In this document: piece by piece, positions 59,015 to 64,000 of the stretch
How the letters are laid out: every line of letters begins with the position of its first letter
Position numbering within the stretch: the first letter of the stretch is position 1
Origin: Streptomyces sp. Ncost-T10-10d
Lineage (GTDB): Bacteria > Actinomycetota > Actinomycetes > Streptomycetales > Streptomycetaceae
Reading direction: 5' to 3'
Assembly: GCF_900091955.1 (NCBI RefSeq)
Contig: NZ_FMDF01000144.1
Location: 35,980-99,979, forward strand
Length of the DNA: 64,000 bases
Made by a program: the position numbers and the translations under genes
The notes under the pieces: generated by a model
What the model was told of the DNA's origin: nothing
The model's database searches: none
The model's input: only the letters and a program-made list of their open reading frames with translations

Positions 59015-59626
59015 CTACAGCCAGCCCTTCTCGCGGGCGATGCGGACCGCCTCGGCCCGGTTGCGGGCCGCCATCTTCTGGATCGCCATGGAGAGATAGT
59101 TGCGGACCGTCCCCTGCGAGAGGTGGAGCGCGGCCGCGATCTCCGCGTTGGTGGAGCCGTCCGCCGCCGTGCGCAGCACATCGCGTTCGCGGTCGGTGAG
59201 CGGGCTCGCCCCGTCGGCGAGTGCGGCCGCCGCGAGCGTGGGGTCGATGACCCGCTCCCCCGCCAGCACCTTCCGTACCGCCGAGGCCAGTTGGGAGGCG
59301 GGGGCGTCCTTCACCAGGAACGCGTCGGCGCCCGCCTCCATGGCCCGGCGCAGATAGCCGGGGCGGCCGAAGGTGGTGACGACGACGACCTTCACGGCCG
59401 GGAGTTCGCGCCGCAGGGCCGCCGCCGCGTCAATACCGGTCATGCCCGGCATCTCGATGTCCAGGAGCGCCACATCGATGCGGTGCTCCTGGGCCGCGGC
59501 CAGCACCTCGTCGCCACGGGCGACCTGGGCCACCACCTCGATGTCGGGTTCCAGGCCGAGGAGTGCCGCGAGGGCCTCGCGCACCATGGACTGGTCCTCG
59601 GCGAGGAGGAGTCTGATCATGCTCAT
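59015..59626 (-). CDS. Two-component response regulator, NarL/DesR type
   Basis: The product has 203 residues. The receiver domain has LLLAEDQSMV (acidic pocket), VALLDIEMPGMTG (phospho-acceptor Asp) and LVKDAP (Lys). The C-terminal LuxR-type helix-turn-helix reads LTDRERDVLRTAADGSTNAEIAAALHLSQGTVRNYLS. The ATG overlaps the histidine-kinase stop by 4 nt (ATGA). It probably binds the ATGACA-GA-TGTCAT palindrome upstream of the ABC operon. Confidence 0.94.
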   Translation of the reverse strand: MSMIRLLLAEDQSMVREALAALLGLEPDIEVVAQVARGDEVLAAAQEHRIDVALLDIEMPGMTGIDAAAALRRELPAVKVVVVTTFGRPGYLRRAMEAGADAFLVKDAPASQLASAVRKVLAGERVIDPTLAAAALADGASPLTDRERDVLRTAADGSTNAEIAAALHLSQGTVRNYLSMAIQKMAARNRAEAVRIAREKGWL

Positions 59627-60801
59627 TCCGTGGATCCTAGGCCGGAACCGAGCGGAACACTCAGGGTCAGGGTGAAGCCTTTACCGGCACCGGAGTTACC
59701 GGTGCGGGTGGTCAGCGTGCCGCCGACCGCGGCGAGGCGTTCGGTGATGCCGGTGAGGCCGTTGCCCGGTTTCGTACCCGCCGCTCCGACGCCGTCGTCC
59801 GCGACGGTGAGTTCGAGGACCTTGCCGTCGAGGGTCTGGCGCGGGGTGAGGGTGACGGTGCAGTGCCGGGCGCCGCTGTGGCGTACGACATTGGTGACGG
59901 CTTCGCGCAGCGCCCAGGCGAGCACCTCCTCCGGCTCCTCGGGAAGGCCGTCGGGGGCCTCGGCCGGGACGTCGGCGGCGATGCCCGCGGCGGCGAGTGC
60001 GGTACGGGCTCCGGCCAGTTCGCCCGGGAGGGTGGGCCGGCGGTAGCCGGTGACGGCACTGCGTACGTCGACCAGGGCCTGGCGGCTGACCTGTTCGATG
60101 TCCGCGACCTGGGCGGCCGCCTGCTCCGGGTGGTCGGGGAGCATCCGCCCGGCCAGTTCGCTCTTGAGCGTGATGAGCGAGAGCGAGTGGCCGAGCAGGT
60201 CGTGCAGATCGCGGGCGAGCCTGAGCCGCTCCTCGTTGGCGGCGAGCTGGGCGACGGTCGCGCGGGCCTCGCGCAGCTGGATCGTCGTACGGATCAGCTG
60301 CCGTACCCCGGTCATCGCGAACCCGCCGAGCAGCGCGGGAAAGACCAGCGCGGTGATGAGCTCGCGGGGGTGGTCGCCGGTCAGCCCGACGCCGACCAGT
60401 GCGGCGACGACCGCGGGGATCAGCCAACGGGCGGTCCGCAGCGGCAGGGTGGCGCCGACGGAGACCGCCACGTACACGAAGAGGACCAGCCACGGGGCGC
60501 CGAGCGTCAGGGAGAGGACGACGGCGAGGGCGCCGAGGAAGGCGATCGTCGTGTGGACGGCGCGCCGGTCCAGGGCCTTCGACGTGTGGCGGAAGACCAG
60601 GACCAGATAGGCCCCGACGAAGACCAGCAGACCGAGGGCGCCCAGCGCGGTCGCCCACGGGGGGTGGCCGCCGTCGGTCAGATCCTTGACCGGGGCGCTC
60701 ATGAAGGCGAGCCAGATGCCGATCCAGAACAGCTTGATCCACACCTGTCGGCGGCCCGTCGCCGCGAACCCGATGCCTACGGACGTCTCCTCGTCGTTCA
60801 C
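59623..60801 (-). CDS. Sensor histidine kinase, DesK type
   Basis: The product has 392 residues from the GTG at 60801, which overlaps the permease stop (GTGA). About five transmembrane helices (40-165) precede the HisKA_3 dimerisation segment LARDLHDLLGHSLSLITLKSELA (phospho-His) and an HATPase domain with EAVTNVVRHSGA, VADDGVG and GNGLTGITERLAAVGG. It senses a membrane signal or antibiotic stress and phosphorylates the adjacent regulator. The last gene pair of a four-gene operon. Confidence 0.93.
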   Translation of the reverse strand: MNDEETSVGIGFAATGRRQVWIKLFWIGIWLAFMSAPVKDLTDGGHPPWATALGALGLLVFVGAYLVLVFRHTSKALDRRAVHTTIAFLGALAVVLSLTLGAPWLVLFVYVAVSVGATLPLRTARWLIPAVVAALVGVGLTGDHPRELITALVFPALLGGFAMTGVRQLIRTTIQLREARATVAQLAANEERLRLARDLHDLLGHSLSLITLKSELAGRMLPDHPEQAAAQVADIEQVSRQALVDVRSAVTGYRRPTLPGELAGARTALAAAGIAADVPAEAPDGLPEEPEEVLAWALREAVTNVVRHSGARHCTVTLTPRQTLDGKVLELTVADDGVGAAGTKPGNGLTGITERLAAVGGTLTTRTGNSGAGKGFTLTLSVPLGSGLGSTE

Positions 60802-61553
60802 GCCTTCAGGGTGTCCTTCCGGTAGAGCCAGGCCGCGCCGCCCGCGAAGATCAGGAAGTAGGCGCAGAGGATGGCGACGTCCTTGGCGTGCGGCGAGCCG
60901 CCCATCTCGATCGCCTGACCGAGAGAAGCGTACGCATGGGTGGGGAGCCACTCGGAAATGTTCTGCAGCCACTGCGGGAAGGTGGCGCTGGGCATCCACA
61001 GACCGCCGAGGACGGAGAGCCCGAAGTAGATGATCATCGTGATCGGGCGGACCGCGTCACCGCCGGCGATGTAGCCGATGGCGACCCCGAGCGCGGCAAA
61101 GACCAGCGAACCGGCCCAGATGACCCCGGTCAGCGCGAACCACTGCCAGGCGTCCAGCCGTACGTGCTTGACGCCGGCGGCGACCAGGAACACGACGACG
61201 ATGCAGGGCAGGGTCACCATCGCCGCGCCGGCGATCTTCGCCAGGACGTAGCCGCGGCTGGGCAGTGCGGTGAGCCGGAGCTGGCGGACCCAGCCCTTCT
61301 CGCGCTCCTTGGCGATGCGTTCGCTGTTGCCCATGAGGACGGCGGTCAGCGCGCCGAAGGAGGCCATCGAGACCATGAAGAAGGCCTGGAGGGTGAGATC
61401 GCTGTGCGGGACCTTGTCGGTGGTGCTCCGGGTGCCGGAGATCAGCAGATAGATCACCGACGGGTAGATGACCGAGAAGAACATGAACTTCTTGTTCCGC
61501 AGGGTGCGGGTCACTTCGAGCCTGATCAACGCCCATGAAAAGAAACTCAGCAT
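60798..61553 (-). CDS. ABC-2 type transporter permease
   Basis: The product has 251 residues. The ATG at 61553 overlaps the ATPase stop by 7 nt. It has six transmembrane helices, of which the second begins MVSMASFGALTAVLMGNSERIAKEREKGWVRQLRLTALPSRGYVLAKI, the conserved ABC-2 region. With the ATPase it exports an unknown compound, probably a drug or lipid. It is part of the ATPase, permease, kinase, regulator unit common in actinobacteria. Confidence 0.93.
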   Translation of the reverse strand: MLSFFSWALIRLEVTRTLRNKKFMFFSVIYPSVIYLLISGTRSTTDKVPHSDLTLQAFFMVSMASFGALTAVLMGNSERIAKEREKGWVRQLRLTALPSRGYVLAKIAGAAMVTLPCIVVVFLVAAGVKHVRLDAWQWFALTGVIWAGSLVFAALGVAIGYIAGGDAVRPITMIIYFGLSVLGGLWMPSATFPQWLQNISEWLPTHAYASLGQAIEMGGSPHAKDVAILCAYFLIFAGGAAWLYRKDTLKA

Positions 61554-62485
61554 GCGGTCCTGGCCTCCTCGGCCTCGGTGATGGCGACGAAGGCCTGTTC
61601 CAGGCCGAGTCCGGCGACTTCGAGCTCGCGCGGGTAGAGGCCGAGTGCGTAGACGGCGTGGACGGTCGCGTCGGCGTTGTGCGACTGGATGCGGACCCGG
61701 TTGCCGGTGATGTCGAGCGCGGAGAGGAACGGCAGGGCGCGCAGGTCCGCTTCGTCGACCGGGCCCTCCAGCTCGAAGGAGATCCGGCGGGCTCCGGCCT
61801 TCGCCTTGATCTCGGCGGCGCTGCCGTCGGCGAGCAGCCGGCCCTTGTGGAGGACGAGTACGCGGTCGGCGATCGCGTCGGCCTCTTCGAGGTAGTGGGT
61901 GGCGAACAGGACGGTACGGCCCTGCTCGGCCTGTTCCCGCATCGTGGCCCAGAAGGCCTGGCGGGCGGTGACGTCCATGCCGGTGGTCGGCTCGTCGAGG
62001 ACGATCAGGTCGTTGGCCCCGGCGGTGGCGAGCGCGAACCGTACGCGCTGCTCCTGGCCGCCGGAGAGCTTGTTGACCATGCGGTCGGCGATCTGCGTGA
62101 TGCCGGCCCGGGACAGCACCTCGCCGACCGGGTGGGGCCTGGGATGCAGATCGCAGGCGAGGCGGACCAGTTCCTCGACCGTGACGTCCTCCATCAGACC
62201 GCCGCTCTGCAGCATCGCGCCGACGCGGCCGGCGGCGATGGCGCCCTGCGGGGTCGTGCCGAAGACCTGGACGGAACCGGAGTCGGCGGTGCGCAGGCCG
62301 AGCAGCAGGTCCAGGGTGGAGGACTTTCCGGCGCCGTTGGGGCCGAGGAGCGCCACGGTCTCGCCGGGGTGCAGGTCGAGGGTGAGTCCGTCGACGGCGC
62401 GTACCGCTCCGTACGCCTTGCTGACCTGGTCGAAGCGGACCACGGCGGTCTTCGCCCCGGTGGCCTCGGTGGCTGTCGTTGTCAT
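61547..62485 (-). CDS. ABC transporter ATP-binding protein (DrrA type)
   Basis: The product has 312 residues. It has Walker A LLGPNGAGKSSTLDLLLGL, signature KLSGGQEQRVRFALA and Walker B DLIVLDEPTTGMD, with a Gln-rich signature typical of the daunorubicin-resistance DrrA subfamily, and the C-terminal extension of that group. It powers export through the ABC-2 permease. It is the first gene of the operon and has a palindrome about 60 nt upstream. Confidence 0.94.
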   Translation of the reverse strand: MTTTATEATGAKTAVVRFDQVSKAYGAVRAVDGLTLDLHPGETVALLGPNGAGKSSTLDLLLGLRTADSGSVQVFGTTPQGAIAAGRVGAMLQSGGLMEDVTVEELVRLACDLHPRPHPVGEVLSRAGITQIADRMVNKLSGGQEQRVRFALATAGANDLIVLDEPTTGMDVTARQAFWATMREQAEQGRTVLFATHYLEEADAIADRVLVLHKGRLLADGSAAEIKAKAGARRISFELEGPVDEADLRALPFLSALDITGNRVRIQSHNADATVHAVYALGLYPRELEVAGLGLEQAFVAITEAEEARTAC

Positions 62486-62544
62486 GCGTCCAGCCTGGCA
62501 AAGACGCGGGTACGTCCGGCAGGGCCGCGAGTCGTGGAAACGGG

Positions 62545-62558
62545 ATGACAGATGTCAT
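62545..62558. promoter_or_regulatory. Perfect palindrome ATGACA-GA-TGTCAT, probable response-regulator site
   Basis: Six-base arms around GA, 60 nt before the ATPase start. A further half site GCATGAC lies 8 nt to its right. The position at the head of the ABC/DesKR operon suggests binding by the operon's own NarL-type regulator. Confidence 0.6.
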
Positions 62559-62607
62559 GCCGCGCGCATGACGCAGCTGCTGTGCCGTACGTCCGCGGAG
62601 CACGACG

Positions 62608-62638
62608 CCGCCCCCGGCCGGGGTCCGGACGGGGGCGG
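62608..62638 (-). terminator. Terminator after the YoaR-like gene
   Basis: CCGCCCCCG pairs with CGGGGGCGG across a 13-nt loop, 32 nt after the stop on the minus strand. Confidence 0.6.
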
Positions 62639-62669
62639 TTGTACGGTGCGGTTCGCCGCGGTGGGGCGG

Positions 62670-64000
62670 TTATCCGTTTCCGTTCAGGCTGATCGTGGCG
62701 GTCCGCTCGGCGGCGGTTTTGCCGAGCAGCGCGGTCTGCATGGCTTGAGCCACATCGTCCGCACTGAGCTGGTGCTTCTTGCCGTCACCCTTGGTGATCA
62801 TGATGCCGTCGAAGACGCCGTCGCAGAGGGTGTCGATGGCCTTCTTGTCGTAGTGCTCGACCAGTCGGCCCTTGACCGGCACCATCGTGAGGATCTGCGG
62901 CAGCGACTTCGCCGGGCCGAACTGGATCTGCTTGGGCCCGGCCTTGATGGTGACCAGGCCGGACATCGCGGGCTTCGCGAAGTCCTTCATCGCCCGGTCC
63001 AGTTCGGCCTGGCTGATGGTGGGCTCCCGGGTGGTGACCGGCAGTTCGACGGTGGCCGGCTCGCCCGTCTGCACCTGGGTCCGGTACGCGTCGCGCACCG
63101 AGATCATCGACTGGTTGACGTCCAGCGCCTTGCCCGACTTGCCGGGTACGGCGACGGCCTTGCCCGGCTCGAACCGGATCGTGCCGTCGTTGGCCGAGCC
63201 GGAGACACCCGCCAGGTCCGTCAGCGCGACACCGAGCTTCTCCTCGTCGACCGGGATCACCGGGTCGACGGCGCGCTCGCCTCCGAAGAGGGAGCCGATG
63301 ACGGAGACCGGGTTGTAGTCGCTGCCCGCGGCGGAGCGCACGGTCTCCTGGCTGTCCAGGCCGAGTCCGGCCTTGTCCGGTGCGAGTTCGGCCTTCTTGC
63401 CGTCCACGGAGAGCTGGAGGGGAGTCTCGGCGCGCTTGCCGAGGGCGGCGTCCAGCTTCGCGACGCCCTCCTCCTTGGTGCCGCCGCCGATGTCGACGCC
63501 GAGGACGGTGGTGCCCTTCGGGACGTCGGAGTGGTTCATCAGCAGTCCGGCGCCGTACGCGACACCGAGCAGACCGACGACGCCGGCGCAGAGGAGGACC
63601 AGCTTGGAGCGGCCCTTCTTCGCGGGTGCGGGCGCCGGGGCGGGGCGGGCGGCGGGGGCGGGCGCCGGGGCGGCGGGACCGCCGGGTCCTGCCGGTCCGG
63701 TGCCCATCGCGTCGTCCTGGATACGGGGCGTCAGATCGGGACGCCCGCCACCGGGGCCGCCCGCGCTCGGGAACGGGGACGGCGAGCGGTGCTCCGGCGG
63801 AATGACGGGGATGCCGCTGGTGAGCGTGTCACCGGAGACGTTGCCGCCGGGCCCGGCGGAGGCCGGGGCCGCGAACTGGGGCGTCAGCACCGCCGTGTCG
63901 TCGGACATCCGCGGGACCACGCCACCGGGTGCGCCGGAACCCTGCGGGCCCGCGGGACCACCGGGGCCTCGCGGACCGCCGGGGCCCGGGCCGCCCGCTC
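62670..64000 (-). CDS. Membrane-anchored YoaR-like peptidoglycan-binding protein (5' end missing)
   Basis: The frame stays open to the window edge, coding for a Gly/Pro-rich collagen-like run (GGPGPGGPRGPGGPAGPQG) before MSDDTAVL, so the gene probably starts beyond 64000. An ATG at 63908 is a possible internal start, without a good ribosome-binding site. After a Pro/Ala-rich stretch, one transmembrane helix (LVLLCAGVVGLLGVAYGAGLL) leads to an extracytoplasmic part. That part has two domains of the YoaR putative peptidoglycan-binding type (LGVDIGGGTKEEGVAKLDAA and the later VPGKSGKALDVNQSM). No VanW domain or catalytic motif follows. Confidence 0.78.
   Translation of the reverse strand, partial: AGGPGPGGPRGPGGPAGPQGSGAPGGVVPRMSDDTAVLTPQFAAPASAGPGGNVSGDTLTSGIPVIPPEHRSPSPFPSAGGPGGGRPDLTPRIQDDAMGTGPAGPGGPAAPAPAPAARPAPAPAPAKKGRSKLVLLCAGVVGLLGVAYGAGLLMNHSDVPKGTTVLGVDIGGGTKEEGVAKLDAALGKRAETPLQLSVDGKKAELAPDKAGLGLDSQETVRSAAGSDYNPVSVIGSLFGGERAVDPVIPVDEEKLGVALTDLAGVSGSANDGTIRFEPGKAVAVPGKSGKALDVNQSMISVRDAYRTQVQTGEPATVELPVTTREPTISQAELDRAMKDFAKPAMSGLVTIKAGPKQIQFGPAKSLPQILTMVPVKGRLVEHYDKKAIDTLCDGVFDGIMITKGDGKKHQLSADDVAQAMQTALLGKTAAERTATISLNGNG

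Noticed and set aside
1..64000. tRNA, rRNA, insertion sequences or prophage genes
   Set aside because: None was found on reading both strands. No transposase, integrase or long terminal inverted repeats are apparent.

Overview
The window is Streptomyces chromosome. It is very GC-rich with strong G/C at third codon positions, uses many GTG starts, and carries a gene set typical of the genus. No tRNA, rRNA, insertion sequence, phage gene or CRISPR array is visible. Two conserved actinobacterial blocks form the backbone. Compared with Mycobacterium tuberculosis from memory, 2.9-23 kb matches the Rv3206c-Rv3211 neighbourhood: moeZ, a DUF3152 metallopeptidase-like protein, TetR, DUF3107, a small membrane protein, a ferritin-like protein and a DEAD-box helicase. 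The stretch 30-51 kb matches Rv1177-Rv1239: corA, a CBS/MgtE-N protein, mrp, tatB, htrA, anti-sigma, sigE, O-methyltransferase, DUF3117, tag, a DivIVA-like protein, folP2-type, LOG, dapE, dapC and a ferredoxin.

0-2.9 kb: two tandem secreted tripeptidyl-aminopeptidase-like hydrolases, the first cut by the window edge. 2.9-4.1 kb: moeZ. 4.2-15.6 kb, all on the minus strand, looks inserted into the conserved block. It holds a PelF-like glycosyltransferase, a membrane protein, an NAD-dependent epimerase and a spherulin-4 protein (a candidate exopolysaccharide module). Next to it is an oligopeptide ABC operon with a fused double ATPase. That operon is preceded by a leaderless leader peptide ending in Cys-Cys, a hairpin, a consensus promoter and an operator-like palindrome.

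15.7-29.8 kb: the rest of the first block, followed by a hydrolase, an NYN-domain nuclease-like protein, MarC, a PHP phosphoesterase, DUF6758, an MFS exporter and a SUFU-domain protein. 30-36 kb: divalent-cation and membrane genes (CorA, CBS/MgtE-N, DUF1003) and the Fe-S carrier Mrp. 36-41 kb: the envelope-stress operon sigE, anti-sigma, htrA, with tatB behind it. 41-51 kb: methyltransferase, DUF3117, enoyl-CoA hydratase, DNA repair, FolP-like, LOG, and lysine/diaminopimelate genes dapE and dapC with a 7Fe ferredoxin.

52.7-64 kb is more accessory. A dead 3' fragment of a HelD/HelR- or UvrD-type helicase gene lies beside an OtrA-like tetracycline ribosomal-protection gene with an overlapping upstream ORF. 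Then come a repeat-rich exported protein, a class F sortase and an FG-GAP protein, an ABC transporter with a DesK/DesR-type two-component system and a palindromic operator, and a YoaR-like peptidoglycan-binding protein cut by the right edge. Several genes have a -10-like hexamer 6-7 nt before their start codon, suggesting frequent leaderless transcripts.
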